Source of the DNA: Limisphaerales bacterium | GTDB lineage: Bacteria; Verrucomicrobiota; Verrucomicrobiia; Limisphaerales; UBA1100 | DNA: 64,000 bases | Assembly: GCA_014382585.1 (NCBI GenBank) | Contig: JACNJL010000036.1 | Span: 90,565 to 154,564, forward strand | Reading direction: 5' to 3' | Shown here: positions 26,442-37,376 of the stretch, in pieces | Layout of the letters: each line of letters begins with the position of its first letter | Numbering within the stretch: position 1 is the stretch's first letter | Notes under the pieces: model-generated | What the model was told of the DNA's origin: nothing | The model's database searches: none | The model's input: the letters and a program-made list of their open reading frames with translations, nothing else | Position numbers and translations under genes: made by a program

Positions 26442-27059
26442 ATGATGAGTTCGATGACTGCACTGCCCGAACCCGTGGCGGCATTGGTCGGCGCGCTCGG
26501 TCAACTCCCCGGCATTGGCCCACGCTCGGCCGAGCGCTTGGCGCTGCATCTTGTTCAAAGCGAATCCGGTCAAGTCCAGCAACTGGCCGAGGCGCTGCTT
26601 ACCGCGCGCGATCGCATTCAGCTTTGCGAAACCTGCGGCGCGCTTACTGAGCATCAGCCGTGCGCGCTGTGCACTGATGACCGCCGCGATGCGGCCACGT
26701 TATGCGTGGTGGAAACAGCGGTGGACGTCATCAACGTCGAAAAATCCGGCGCGTTCAAAGGACGCTATCACGTGCTTGGCGGTAAAATTTCCCCGCTCAA
26801 CGGCGTGGATCCCGAGGATCTTCGTATCGCCGAATTGGAAGGCCGGTTGAACGGCGTCAACGAAATCATCCTCGCGCTCGGTACCGATGTGGAAGGCGAC
26901 GCCACCAGCAATTACCTCGCGCAGCGGTTTACGGGAAAGGGAAATCAAGGCGTCACCGTCACCCGCCTCGCCCATGGGCTGCCCGCGGGAAGTGGGCTGG
27001 AATACGCCGATGACCTCACCCTCACCCGCGCCCTCGAAGGTCGGCGCGAACTGCAGTAA
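26442..27059 (+). CDS. recR: Recombination mediator protein RecR
   Basis: ATG at 26442 chosen; GTG 26436, ATG 26445 and ATG 26454 are nearby alternatives. Helix-hairpin-helix LGQLPGIGPRSAERLALHL, the C4 zinc finger CETCGALTEHQPCALC, a TOPRIM domain (TLCVVETAVDVINVEKSGAF, YHVLGGKISPLNGVDPEDL) and a C-terminal Walker B-like end (VTRLAHGLPAGSGLEYADD) are all in order. About 205 residues, normal. Works with RecF/RecO to load RecA at gaps. Confidence 0.95.
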   Translation: MMSSMTALPEPVAALVGALGQLPGIGPRSAERLALHLVQSESGQVQQLAEALLTARDRIQLCETCGALTEHQPCALCTDDRRDAATLCVVETAVDVINVEKSGAFKGRYHVLGGKISPLNGVDPEDLRIAELEGRLNGVNEIILALGTDVEGDATSNYLAQRFTGKGNQGVTVTRLAHGLPAGSGLEYADDLTLTRALEGRRELQ

Positions 27060-27064
27060 GCGTG

Positions 27065-27673
27065 ATGATCAAAGTCGCCGCATTCGATATCGGCAAAGTG
27101 CTGCTCGATTTTGATTACGGAATCTTCGTGCGCCGAATGGCCCCGCGCACGAAGATGGACGAGTCCGCGCTGGACGCCTTCCTTAACCAATCGCCATTGC
27201 TCGCCCAATACGAAAGCGGTCAACTCACTTCGCCAGAATTTTTCGCCATCGTCCAAAAAGAAACCGGCTTCGACGGGACCGAATCGGAATTCGCCGCTTA
27301 CTTCGAAGACATCTTTACCCCCATCGAAGAAATCATTGCGCTGCACACCAAGCTCACCGCGAGCGGTTTACCCACGTACACCCTTTCCAACACCAACGAA
27401 ATGGCTGTGCGCCACATCAGCCGCGCCTATGATTTTTGGCCCCGCTTCACCGGCCACATCCTCTCGCACGAAGTCGGTGCGCTCAAGCCCAACGCAAAAA
27501 TTTACGAACTCTTCGAACAAACCACCGGCTGCCACGGAAACGAAATCCTCTATCTCGATGACCTCCCCGAAAACATCGCCGCCGCCAAGTCACGCGGCTG
27601 GCACGCCATCGAGCATCGAACCCCCGAAGCGACTCGAGCGGCATTTTTGGAATTGGGAATTTTGGCTTTGTAG
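27065..27673 (+). CDS. HAD-superfamily hydrolase, subfamily IA
   Basis: From ATG 27065 (GTG 27062 adjacent), about 202 residues. VAAFDIGKVLLDFDYG is motif I with the nucleophilic Asp, but the second Asp of D-x-D is Gly, as in YihX-like members; TYTLSNTNEMAVR is motif II (Ser/Thr), the Lys is in GALKPNAKIY (motif III), and EILYLDDLPENIAAAKSRGW is motif IV. Likely a phosphatase for a small phosphorylated metabolite such as a sugar phosphate. It follows recR by 5 bases, so it may be cotranscribed with dnaX-ybaB-recR. Confidence 0.85.
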   Translation: MIKVAAFDIGKVLLDFDYGIFVRRMAPRTKMDESALDAFLNQSPLLAQYESGQLTSPEFFAIVQKETGFDGTESEFAAYFEDIFTPIEEIIALHTKLTASGLPTYTLSNTNEMAVRHISRAYDFWPRFTGHILSHEVGALKPNAKIYELFEQTTGCHGNEILYLDDLPENIAAAKSRGWHAIEHRTPEATRAAFLELGILAL

Positions 27674-27679
27674 CGGCGT

Positions 27680-28165
27680 TTACTTCCGCTTGTTCATTTC
27701 GCGGTTGAGTTGCTTGAAGTTTCCTTGCTCGCAGCATTGGACGTAGCCTTCGGCGACGCGTTTTAGTTTTTCCCATTCGCGGCGGATGGCGCGGGCTTCG
27801 CGTGGGTTGATTTTGGAATCGGAGGCGGCACTGGCGACGGTGGAAAGGAGGTCGGCAAATTGTTTGACGACTTTGCTGGTGGCGGGGCCGAGGCGTTGGG
27901 GGATGTCGCCGTTGCTGGCGGTGACGGCGTTGTCGACGTAAAAGCCGCCGGTTCGTTCGCATAACCAATGGATGACGCGGGGATCGCCGGTGGCGTTGTA
28001 GAGGGAGAGGGCGCGGTCGAGGGGGTTGGGGATTCCGCTGGCGGAGCCGCTGTCGGGAGCCTCGGCCCACTTATATACGGTGGAAGGCGAGAGGTTCATG
28101 TCGTGTGCAATGATCTGGACGGAGGAGTCTTTGAATACGCGTTTGAGGAGACGGTGGGATTTCAT
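27680..28165 (-). CDS. Phage CII-like DNA-binding regulator
   Basis: ATG at 28165 gives 161 residues; the open frame further upstream is composition-biased and unlikely to be coding. Residues 1-30 (HRLLKRVFKDSSVQIIAHDM followed by NLSPSTVYKWAEAP) form a helix-turn-helix with the recognition helix after NLSPS. The C-terminal part (KVVKQFADLLSTVASAASDS, ARAIRREWEKLKRVAEGYVQ) is helical and resembles the phage P2-type CII family (PF06892), from memory. No phage genes adjoin it. Lies convergent to the HAD gene with 6 bases between stops. Confidence 0.55.
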   Translation of the reverse strand: MKSHRLLKRVFKDSSVQIIAHDMNLSPSTVYKWAEAPDSGSASGIPNPLDRALSLYNATGDPRVIHWLCERTGGFYVDNAVTASNGDIPQRLGPATSKVVKQFADLLSTVASAASDSKINPREARAIRREWEKLKRVAEGYVQCCEQGNFKQLNREMNKRK

Positions 28166-28250
28166 CGCGAGTAGTGTAGCTGAAATCATAGAGGCTTGGG
28201 TACTGTAAAGTTGAGGAAAGTTTATAGTAGGGTCGGGGCCAGGCGGGCAC

Positions 28251-28280
28251 AAAAAAACGGGGCCGGTGAACCGGCCCCGT
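28251..28280 (-). terminator. Rho-independent terminator of the groEL operon
   Basis: ACGGGGCCGG / CCGGCCCCGT pair perfectly around a TGAA loop (28257-28280), and on the minus strand the stem is followed by seven T (28251-28257). It lies 21 bases beyond the groEL stop. Confidence 0.9.
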
Positions 28281-28301
28281 TGTGATTTTTTTGCCTGGGA
28301 A

Positions 28302-29936
<1,635 letters not shown>

Positions 29937-29950
29937 TTAAATAATAGGGG

Positions 29951-30244
29951 TTAGCCGACGATTGCCAGAATGTCGTCCTGGTTCAGGATTTTATATTCCT
30001 TGCCGTCGAGTTTGATTTCAGTTCCGCCGTACTTGTTGGTCAGAATGATGTCACCTTTTTTCACTTCAAAGGGAACTTTCTTTCCGTTGTCGTCGGTTTT
30101 GCCGGTACCCAGCGCGACGACTTTGCTTTCCTGCGGTTTTTCTTTCGCGGAATCGGGGATAATGATTCCGCCCTTTTTCACTTCAGCCTCTTCAACCGGT
30201 TCCACGAGGATCCGATCGCCAAGGGGTTTAATCTTTAGTGCCAT
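29951..30244 (-). CDS. groES: 10 kDa co-chaperonin GroES
   Basis: A 97-residue Gro[40 protein letters not shown] (mobile loop with the I-I-I/V-P motif), [27 protein letters not shown] and a final [10 protein letters not shown]. It caps the GroEL ring. Lies between dnaK and groEL on the same strand; no CIRCE element is seen just upstream. Confidence 0.97.
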   Translation of the reverse strand: MALKIKPLGDRILVEPVEEAEVKKGGIIIPDSAKEKPQESKVVALGTGKTDDNGKKVPFEVKKGDIILTNKYGGTEIKLDGKEYKILNQDDILAIVG

Positions 30245-30312
30245 GGTATTTCTGTTTTTTTGTTTTTAGGGTTAGTGTGATTGAAACCCCCGCGACACCC
30301 GCCGCGGGAAAT

Positions 30313-32241
30313 TTATGCTTTCTCTTCTTCAACGACCTCGGCGTCGACCACCGGGCCATTGTCCTTTTTCTCTGAATCTTCGCCGCCGTCGGGTTGCGCA
30401 GCCTGTTCGGTTTGCTCTGCCTCGGTAGTGGCTTTATAGACCTCACCAGCGGCAGCCTGTACGGCTTCCTGCAGCTTCTCGTTGGCGGCTTTGATGGCAT
30501 CCTGGTCGTCGCCGGCCAGTTTTTCTTTCAATGCTTCAGTCGCTTTTCCGAGATTTTCCTTGATGCCGTCGGAAAGTTTTTCTTCGTTTTCTTTCAACAT
30601 TTTTTCCGCGGCGTACACGCCGGTGTCCGCTTCATTACGTATTTGAACCTGCTCTTGCCGTAGTTTATCGGCATCAGCGTTCTCTTCCGCCTCGCGCTTC
30701 ATCCGATCGATTTCGTCATCGGAAAGACCGCTGGAATCCTTGATGGTAATTTTTTGTTCCTTGCCGGTTTGCTTATCCTTGGCGCTCACGTGGAGGATGC
30801 CGTTGGCGTCGATGTCGAAGCTCACTTCAATCTGTGGCATCCCGCGTGGGGCAGAGTCGATGCCGTCCAGCTTGAAGTTGCCGAGTTTTTTGTTGTCATT
30901 CGCCATCGGGCGTTCGCCCTGAAACACCACCACATCCACCGCCGGTTGATTGTCGGCCGCGGTTGAGAAAACATTGGATTTCTTTGCGGGGACAGTCGTG
31001 TTGCGCTCGATGAGTTTGGTGAAAATGCCGCCCTCGGTTTCGATGCCGAGCGAAAGAGGCGTTACATCCAGCAACAATACGCTGTCCAATCCCTCTTCTT
31101 TGTTGAGCACACCGCCTTGAATCGCTGCGCCAATGGCGACTACTTCGTCAGGGTTTACGCCTTGATTGGGCTGTTTGCCGAGCAACGCCTTGGCGGTATC
31201 CACCACGCGGGGCATCCGGGTCATCCCCCCGACGAGCACCAGTTCATCGATTTGTCCGGAGCTAAGTTCCGCATCGCGCATACACGCCTTCACCGGTGCG
31301 GTGGTGCGCTCGAATAAATCATCCGTGAGTTGTTCCAGTTTGGCGCGGGTTAGCTCCACTTTGATGTGCTTCGGCCCGGATTGATCGGCCGTGATAAACG
31401 GCAGACTAATTTCGTAAGTCTGTGCGCTGGACAAAGCGATCTTCGCCTTCTCGGATTCTTCTTTGATGCGTTGCATCGCGTCGGGTTGGCCGGTGAGATC
31501 GATGCCGCTGTCGCTTTTAAATTCTGCTACCACCCAGTCGATGATCGCATTGTCCCAGTCATCGCCGCCGAGGTGCGTGTCGCCGTTGGTGGCTTTCACC
31601 TCAAACACTTTGTCTCCGATTTCTAAAATTGAAATATCAAACGTGCCGCCGCCCAGATCGTACACGGCAATTTTTTCATCATTCTTTTTATCGAGCCCGT
31701 AGGCCAGTGAAGCTGCGGTCGGCTCATTGATGATTCGCAGCACCTCAAGGCCGGCGATCTTGCCCGCGTCTTTGGTGGCTTGCCGTTGGGTGTCATTGAA
31801 ATACGCCGGTACGGTGATGACCGCTTGCGAGATGCTCTCGCCCAAACGCATCTCGGCATCCGCCTTCAATTTAGCGAGCACCATTGAGGCGAGCTCCTGC
31901 GGGCTGTAAGATTTTTTTTCGCCGTCGACATCCACTTCAATCGCCGCGTCGCCGTTGTTGCCGGAAACCACATTGTACGGCATCCGCTTGGATTCCTCTT
32001 TCACCTCATTGAACTTGCGCCCAATGAAACGCTTGGCGGAATAAATCGTGTTGGCGGGATTCGTCACCGCCTGTCGCTTGGCGGCATCGCCCACCAACCG
32101 TTCGCCGCCCTTGCCAAATGCCACCACCGAAGGCGTCGTGCGTTTGCCCTCGGAATTCTCCAACACCATCGCCTCCCCGCCGTCCATCACGGACATGCAG
32201 GAATTCGTTGTGCCCAAATCAATGCCTAATATCTTCGCCAT
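30313..32241 (-). CDS. dnaK: Hsp70 chaperone DnaK
   Basis: ATG at 32241 gives the standard [15 protein letters not shown] opening and is preceded by GGAG at the right distance. 642 residues. ATPase motifs [20 protein letters not shown] and [20 protein letters not shown]; linker and substrate domain with [20 protein letters not shown] and IPTK-equivalent; a glutamate-rich lid ends in [10 protein letters not shown], the conserved DnaK tail. Genes for DnaJ and GrpE are not adjacent; instead groES and groEL follow 68 bases downstream. Confidence 0.98.
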   Translation of the reverse strand: MAKILGIDLGTTNSCMSVMDGGEAMVLENSEGKRTTPSVVAFGKGGERLVGDAAKRQAVTNPANTIYSAKRFIGRKFNEVKEESKRMPYNVVSGNNGDAAIEVDVDGEKKSYSPQELASMVLAKLKADAEMRLGESISQAVITVPAYFNDTQRQATKDAGKIAGLEVLRIINEPTAASLAYGLDKKNDEKIAVYDLGGGTFDISILEIGDKVFEVKATNGDTHLGGDDWDNAIIDWVVAEFKSDSGIDLTGQPDAMQRIKEESEKAKIALSSAQTYEISLPFITADQSGPKHIKVELTRAKLEQLTDDLFERTTAPVKACMRDAELSSGQIDELVLVGGMTRMPRVVDTAKALLGKQPNQGVNPDEVVAIGAAIQGGVLNKEEGLDSVLLLDVTPLSLGIETEGGIFTKLIERNTTVPAKKSNVFSTAADNQPAVDVVVFQGERPMANDNKKLGNFKLDGIDSAPRGMPQIEVSFDIDANGILHVSAKDKQTGKEQKITIKDSSGLSDDEIDRMKREAEENADADKLRQEQVQIRNEADTGVYAAEKMLKENEEKLSDGIKENLGKATEALKEKLAGDDQDAIKAANEKLQEAVQAAAGEVYKATTEAEQTEQAAQPDGGEDSEKKDNGPVVDAEVVEEEKA

Positions 32242-32366
32242 AAAATTTTCTCCAAATTGGCCTCCACTGTGACACAGCACGTAAAGCCAACACCTTTAAG
32301 CAAATCTAATGCCACCCACTTATTCCCTAAAAATAGCGTTAAATCTCAAAGTTAGTCCCCAAAATA

Positions 32367-32391
32367 GTGCCGTTATGGCACAATTGCGCCA
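32367..32391. promoter_or_regulatory. Overlapping palindromes in the dnaK upstream region
   Basis: GTGCC at 32367-32371 pairs with GGCAC at 32377-32381 around GTTAT, and overlapping it TGGCACAATTGCGCCA (32376-32391) is a 16-base palindrome with one mismatched pair. Both lie between the divergent dnaK and LolA-like genes, so they could be a binding site for a repressor of either. They do not match CIRCE. Confidence 0.3.
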
Positions 32392-32490
32392 CTTGAAAAG
32401 TATTTGTGTCACATCCTGGGAGGGCATCGGATAACCTTACCTTGCGGGATGCTTCACCTCGGCTTAACTTTTGGCGAGAGGTCTCAAACT

Positions 32491-33228
32491 ATGAAACGAA
32501 TTTTCATTTTTCTGTTAACCGCCCAATTGGCTCTGGCGGCCGACACGGCCAAATCGTTGCCGCCGGTGCCTTCAGGTGTGGCCGGCCAAAAGGCGATGGG
32601 TGTGGCGTTGGCGGAAAATTTGCGTGGGATGCGGTTAGTAAACCAAGATGAAATCAAGGGCAACCTTCGCATCCGCAGTCCGCGTGGCAAACGCGAAAAT
32701 GTGCCGGTGACTTTTCGCGCCAAGATCGATGGCGCCGTGCAGGTGGAGACGTTTGTCACCGCCAAAGGTACTTTGCAAATTACCAAGGCACCCGGCAAAC
32801 CCAACGAGTACCTGTTCACCGCGCCGAAAGCGAAGGAGGGAAAGAAAATAGAAGGCAAGGCACTAAACACAATCTTTGCCGGGTCTGATTTTACGATGGG
32901 CGATTTGGGATTGGAATTTTTGCAATGGCCCAATCAACAGGTGATTGGGCGTGCGTCGCGATTGCGCGAATCGTGCAACATCCTTTTGAGCACGCCCGAA
33001 AAAGTGTTGCCCGGCGGTTATAGTCACGTGAAGTGTTGGGTGGAAATTCACAACCGCGCCTTGCTTTGCGTGGAGGCATATCGCGGCACGAAACGGGTGA
33101 AATTGTTTCAGGCCAAATCATTCAAAAAACTGGAGGGCGAATGGCAGTTGCGCGAGTTGGAATTGCGCAATGATGTGACCGATGCGCGGACCCAAATCCA
33201 ATTCGACCTGAGCTCGCCGCGTAAGTGA
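32491..33228 (+). CDS. Outer-membrane lipoprotein-sorting protein-like (LolA-like fold)
   Basis: From ATG 32491, 245 residues with a signal peptide (IFIFLLTAQLALAADTAK). The sheet-rich mature protein contains IFAGSDFTMGDLGLEFLQWP, the hallmark of the PF17131 group of LolA/LolB-like proteins (for example TP0789 relatives), and paired strands such as HVKCWVEIHNRALLCVEAYR. Expected to be periplasmic and to bind a lipid or lipoprotein; the cargo is unknown. Its stop overlaps the next start (TGATG), indicating coupling. Confidence 0.7.
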   Translation: MKRIFIFLLTAQLALAADTAKSLPPVPSGVAGQKAMGVALAENLRGMRLVNQDEIKGNLRIRSPRGKRENVPVTFRAKIDGAVQVETFVTAKGTLQITKAPGKPNEYLFTAPKAKEGKKIEGKALNTIFAGSDFTMGDLGLEFLQWPNQQVIGRASRLRESCNILLSTPEKVLPGGYSHVKCWVEIHNRALLCVEAYRGTKRVKLFQAKSFKKLEGEWQLRELELRNDVTDARTQIQFDLSSPRK

Positions 33229-34256
33229 TGGGCTGGGTTTGTCTTTTAACCGTGGTGGGCGGCGTGGCGCTATTCGTGGGCGCGACTTTTCTGAACCACA
33301 ATCGCGAGCAAAAAAACGAACACGATTCAGTCGGGCCGTTGGTGCTCAAAGTGGGTGCCTCGGTGTTAATGCTCATCATTTTCATTTTGTGCATTCGTAT
33401 GGGTAAAATCGGAATGCTATTAGCGATTGTTCCCGGTGTGCTATTAGGATTTATTTGGATTGGCAGTATTTCCGATTTGTTTATGGGTGGCGTGATGAAT
33501 TGGATGACCGGTGAAGGCGAGGAGGTTGAGCCTAAGCCGTTTTATTCGGTGGCTGAAACCAAGCGCCATCGCGGTGATCCACAGGGAGCGATTGCGGAAA
33601 TTGAGGATCAGCTTTCGCGTTTCCCCGGCGATTTTGAAGGGCAAATGTTGATGGCTGAAATCCAGGTGGTGACCTTGAAAGATTTCCCGGCTGCGGCTGC
33701 CACGTTGCGCACCATCTTCGCGCAGGAACATCACGCCATCGGCCAACTCACTCGCGCGATGAATACGCTGGCGGATTGGCAGCTAAAATATGCGGAGGAT
33801 AAGGACGCTGCGCGCGCCACCTTGCGGGGCATCATGCAGCGCTTTCCAAACACCGGCGCGGAGCTGCTCACTGCCCAACGCCTCGCACGGATGGATGCCT
33901 TCATCGAATACCATGATAAACGCGATGCGGGCCAAGTAGTGAGCGATTGCCTCAAGCAACTGGAAACTCATCCGCTGGATAACGACACTCGTGAAAAATT
34001 GGCGTGCGTATATTTCGAGCGTTACGATCAGCCCAAGCAAGCGTGGACGGAATTGAATACCCTCATCCAGCGCCCCTTTCAACAATCGCGTGATGTGTGC
34101 CGATGGCTAAACATGGCGGCGGATTGGCATTTGAAACTGGATAACATCGCGGGCGCACGCAACGCGATGCAGCAAATCATCGCGATCTTTCCCAATACCG
34201 CGCTCGCCGAAGCGGCGGGCACGCGGCTTACTCGATGGAAAGACAAGGATGCCTAG
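33228..34256 (+). CDS. Membrane-anchored tetratricopeptide-like protein
   Basis: ATG at 33228 is chosen (GTG 33225 also fits). About 342 residues. The first 85 hold three hydrophobic stretches (VCLLTVVGGVALFVGATFL, ASVLMLIIFILCIRM, MLLAIVPGVLLGFIWIGSI), then a soluble helical part with TPR-like pairs, for example AETKRHRGDPQGAIAEIEDQ, FPGDFEGQMLMAEIQVV, and LDNIAGARNAMQQIIAIFPN. Probably a scaffold in the envelope, coupled to the LolA-like gene before it. Function unknown. Confidence 0.65.
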   Translation: MGWVCLLTVVGGVALFVGATFLNHNREQKNEHDSVGPLVLKVGASVLMLIIFILCIRMGKIGMLLAIVPGVLLGFIWIGSISDLFMGGVMNWMTGEGEEVEPKPFYSVAETKRHRGDPQGAIAEIEDQLSRFPGDFEGQMLMAEIQVVTLKDFPAAAATLRTIFAQEHHAIGQLTRAMNTLADWQLKYAEDKDAARATLRGIMQRFPNTGAELLTAQRLARMDAFIEYHDKRDAGQVVSDCLKQLETHPLDNDTREKLACVYFERYDQPKQAWTELNTLIQRPFQQSRDVCRWLNMAADWHLKLDNIAGARNAMQQIIAIFPNTALAEAAGTRLTRWKDKDA

Positions 34257-34690
34257 TTGCTCGCGGCCGCAGTCGTTGGGCGCGTATACGTGCCAAGCTG
34301 CGCCACGGTCATCGACATCAGTCGATTGGCCAACGCAAGATCCGGGTTACGCCACTTGGTGCGTACTTGAAATGTGATCAGCGAAATATCCGGCGACTCC
34401 GCATCGGTTTGCACCTTCACCCACGCGTGGCGTTCGTTTACGCGGGCGGTCACGGTGTTTTTTGTAGCCTCAATCGAAGTGATGGTGCCCTCAAGCGTCA
34501 ACACTTCCCGTACCGCCTGCATCGCCTTAGCCGGCGGCCAGTTGGGGCGAAGTTGGAACGTGTCCGAGCGGCCGGGGATCATCGTGAAATTTGATTTGCC
34601 GTCTTGGGTGGTGAAACAGCCGGTCAGAAATGTCATCGCAAGTGTCATCGTCAGGCCGGCTACGATTATGGAGTTCTTCAGTGTCCTCAT
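34253..34690 (-). CDS. Small lipoprotein of unknown function
   Basis: From ATG 34690, 145 residues, with a lipoprotein signal (VAGLTMTLAMTFLTGC, lipobox L-T-G-C). The mature part predicts an alpha/beta fold (WPPAKAMQAVREVLTLEGTI, TSIEATKNTVTARVNERHAW) and has no catalytic motif. Convergent with the TPR gene (4-base overlap) and divergent from the PVC dehydrogenase. Confidence 0.65.
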   Translation of the reverse strand: MRTLKNSIIVAGLTMTLAMTFLTGCFTTQDGKSNFTMIPGRSDTFQLRPNWPPAKAMQAVREVLTLEGTITSIEATKNTVTARVNERHAWVKVQTDAESPDISLITFQVRTKWRNPDLALANRLMSMTVAQLGTYTRPTTAAASN

Positions 34691-34810
34691 TGGACGGCCA
34701 TTGAAGGGGGGAGTGAAATTTTGAACAAGTGCGAATGATTCACAATCCAATCGAGTCTTGTCAGTAAGTGGCACGACGCGTAGGCTGCGCCGCTTTCGTA
34801 TCATCGGATT

Positions 34811-37369
34811 ATGAACAGGATTTTTGCAATCACCTTCATCGCGCTGTTGGCAGCAGGTTTTAGCGCAACCGCCCAAAAGGGCGATCGCAAAGGACAGGAT
34901 CAACCCGAAGTGTGGCGCACGATGGACGTACCACCCGCGCCCACGCTCACGCCCGCGCAGGCGCTTAAGACGTTCAAGCTCGCTCCGGGGTTCCGCATTG
35001 AAATTGCCGCGGCGGATCCATTGGTGCACGACCCCGTGGCAATGGCTTTCGATGCCGATGGCCGGATGTGGGTGGTTGAAATGCGCGCCTTTATGCCCAA
35101 TGTGGACGGCACCGGCGAGGATGCCCGCACCGGGCGCGTGGGAGTTTTGGAGGATACCAATGGCGACGGCAAAATGGACAAGCGCACGGATTTTCTCACA
35201 GACCTGCAAATGCCACGTGCAATTGCGCTGGTAAAAGGTGGCGTACTTGTGGCCGAGCCACCCATACTTTGGTTTTGCGAAGACACCGATGGCGATCTCA
35301 AGGCCGACAAAAAAACGGCAGTCCTCAAGAACTACGCGACCCAAGGCCCCGTGGAGCACACCGACAACGGCTTGATGCCGGGCCTCGACAACTGGCTTTA
35401 CAATGCGAAGTCCACCAAACGTCTGCGGTTCATCGACGGCAAATGGGTGCTGGTAAATACCCGCTTTCGCGGCCAATGGGGCATCACGCAGGATAATTAC
35501 GGGCGCATATATTATAACAACAACAGTAACCCCTTGTACGGCGATCTGATTGCGGGGCATTATTCCGTGCGCAATCCGCATCATCCTTCACGGCACGGGG
35601 TGAATGTGCCATTCTTCAATGAACGCACCGTGTGGACGTCCCGAGTGAATCCGGGCATCAATCGAGGCTACCAAAAACCAATGCTGCGCGAGGGGCATCT
35701 CGCTACTTGGACCGCCGCGTGCGGGCCGGTGATTTATCGTGGCGATCAATATCCGACCGCGATGGTAGGTGACGCATTCATCCCCGAGCCTTCGGGAAAC
35801 ATGATCCGCCGCCAACGCATCACGTGGAAAGCGAACGGGATGCCCGATGCGCAGAATGCGTACGACAAGGCCGAATGGCTGACCTCAACCGACGAGCGTT
35901 TTCGCCCGGTGACTATGGTCAACGGCCCCGATGGCTGTCTCTACATCGTGGATATGTATCGCGGCATCTTGCAGCATAAAGTTTATGTGACCTCGTTCCT
36001 GCGCAAACAAATCATCGAGCGCAAACTCGATGCGCCGATTGGCTTGGGCCGGATTTATCGCGTGGTGCACACGGGCAAAAAACCGAAACAATCCCCAAAA
36101 ATTTCTAGCCAAAATTCCAGTCAACTCATTGCGCACTTGGAATCGGACAATGGTTGGTTGCGCTCCACCGCGCATCGGTTGTTGGTGGAGCAGGCGAATG
36201 TGAAGGCGCTCCCGCAATTACGCGAGACAGCCACGCACAGCGAAAGCCATTTGGCGCGGCAACACGCGCTATGGATTTTGGAGGGCACGGCCGGCTTGGA
36301 CAGCGAAACCATCGCGGCCGCGATGAGCGATGAGCATCCGCGTGTGCGCATCGCGGCACTGCGCGTGGCGGAGGCATTCACGGCGGGCTTGGGGAATGCC
36401 GAAGCAGACACAGACGCGCGGGTTACATTGCTGACTCCGTTGACTCAAATTGTGAACGACAAAAACGTGGATGTGCAGCGGCAGGTGGCGTTAAGTTTGC
36501 CGGTGATTTCTGTGCCGGGAACGGAGCCATTGCTGCGGGCGTTTGTGGCGAAACGCGCGGGGGATGCGATCATTCGCGATGGGCTCATTACGGGTTTGGC
36601 GGGGCGCGAGCTGGAATTTTTGCAACGCGTGCCGGGCGATGCGGCGTGGAACAAAGAAGATAAAAACATCCGGGAGATTCTCAAATCGTTGGCCGGATGC
36701 GTGGCGCGGCAGCGCGATGGCGCGCGATTGGAGCGGTTGCTAAAATTGGCGGCGAAACAGAATTCGTATTTTCAGCGTGCCGTGTTGGAAGGTGTGTCGG
36801 CGGCAGCATTCCCGCGTGGGCGTGCGTTAAAACCGGTGGCCTTCAAATCCCAGCCGCTGGCGATGGCGGAGCTGGCGAAGAGTGCTGATAAACTCGTACG
36901 CGGGCACGTGGAGCGTTTGGGGAAATTTTTGGTGTGGGGCGAGGCGGCGCGTCCGCCCAAGCCGCCGCGCGCGCTGACGGCGGCGGAGCAGGGCCAATAT
37001 GAATTAGGCAAAATTTTGTACACGGCTACGTGCGGGGCGTGTCATCAAGCCAATGGGCTGGGTGAGGAAGGCAAAGCGCCGCCGCTATTGGATTCACCAT
37101 TTTTGGTGGGCCCGGCGGATCGGGCGATTGGTATTGTGCTACACGGGGTGACGGGGCCAATCACGGTGCACGGACGGCAATACAATATGAGTATGCCGGC
37201 ATTGGTGGGTTTCCAACCGGAACAGGTGGCGGCGATTTTGACGTACGCGCGGCGCGAATGGGAGCACCGGGCGGAGCCGGTAACGGCGGCACAGGTGAAG
37301 CGGCTGATGGAGGCAAATGCCCGGCGCGAAGCACCATGGACGGAGGCGGAGCTGTTGAAGCTAAAGTAA
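34811..37369 (+). CDS. PVC-type membrane-bound dehydrogenase domain protein with C-terminal cytochrome c
   Basis: An 852-residue secreted protein with a signal peptide (FAITFIALLAAGFSATAQ). The N-terminal 400 residues form the propeller domain typical of Planctomycetes and Verrucomicrobia (TIGR02604-like): FKLAPGFRIEIAAADPLVHD, DPVAMAFDADGRMWVVEM, GVLEDTNGDGKMDKRTDF. A HEAT-like helical middle follows (SDNGWLRSTAHRLLVEQANV), then a single-haem cytochrome c domain with CGACH near residue 741 (TATCGACHQANGLGEEGK) and a Met ligand in PALVGF/NMSM. It probably oxidises a sugar or polyol in the periplasm and passes electrons to the respiratory chain. Dehydrogenase activity is unproven for the family. 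Confidence 0.9.
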   Translation: MNRIFAITFIALLAAGFSATAQKGDRKGQDQPEVWRTMDVPPAPTLTPAQALKTFKLAPGFRIEIAAADPLVHDPVAMAFDADGRMWVVEMRAFMPNVDGTGEDARTGRVGVLEDTNGDGKMDKRTDFLTDLQMPRAIALVKGGVLVAEPPILWFCEDTDGDLKADKKTAVLKNYATQGPVEHTDNGLMPGLDNWLYNAKSTKRLRFIDGKWVLVNTRFRGQWGITQDNYGRIYYNNNSNPLYGDLIAGHYSVRNPHHPSRHGVNVPFFNERTVWTSRVNPGINRGYQKPMLREGHLATWTAACGPVIYRGDQYPTAMVGDAFIPEPSGNMIRRQRITWKANGMPDAQNAYDKAEWLTSTDERFRPVTMVNGPDGCLYIVDMYRGILQHKVYVTSFLRKQIIERKLDAPIGLGRIYRVVHTGKKPKQSPKISSQNSSQLIAHLESDNGWLRSTAHRLLVEQANVKALPQLRETATHSESHLARQHALWILEGTAGLDSETIAAAMSDEHPRVRIAALRVAEAFTAGLGNAEADTDARVTLLTPLTQIVNDKNVDVQRQVALSLPVISVPGTEPLLRAFVAKRAGDAIIRDGLITGLAGRELEFLQRVPGDAAWNKEDKNIREILKSLAGCVARQRDGARLERLLKLAAKQNSYFQRAVLEGVSAAAFPRGRALKPVAFKSQPLAMAELAKSADKLVRGHVERLGKFLVWGEAARPPKPPRALTAAEQGQYELGKILYTATCGACHQANGLGEEGKAPPLLDSPFLVGPADRAIGIVLHGVTGPITVHGRQYNMSMPALVGFQPEQVAAILTYARREWEHRAEPVTAAQVKRLMEANARREAPWTEAELLKLK

Positions 37370-37376
37370 CGTGCGG

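Noticed and set aside
32375..32390. Sigma-54 promoter (TGGCAC...TTGC) near dnaK
   Set aside because: The spacing between GG and GC is too short for a -24/-12 element.
32242..32490. CIRCE operator ahead of dnaK
   Set aside because: No TTAGCACTC-N9-GAGTGCTAA-like pair was found there or ahead of groES.
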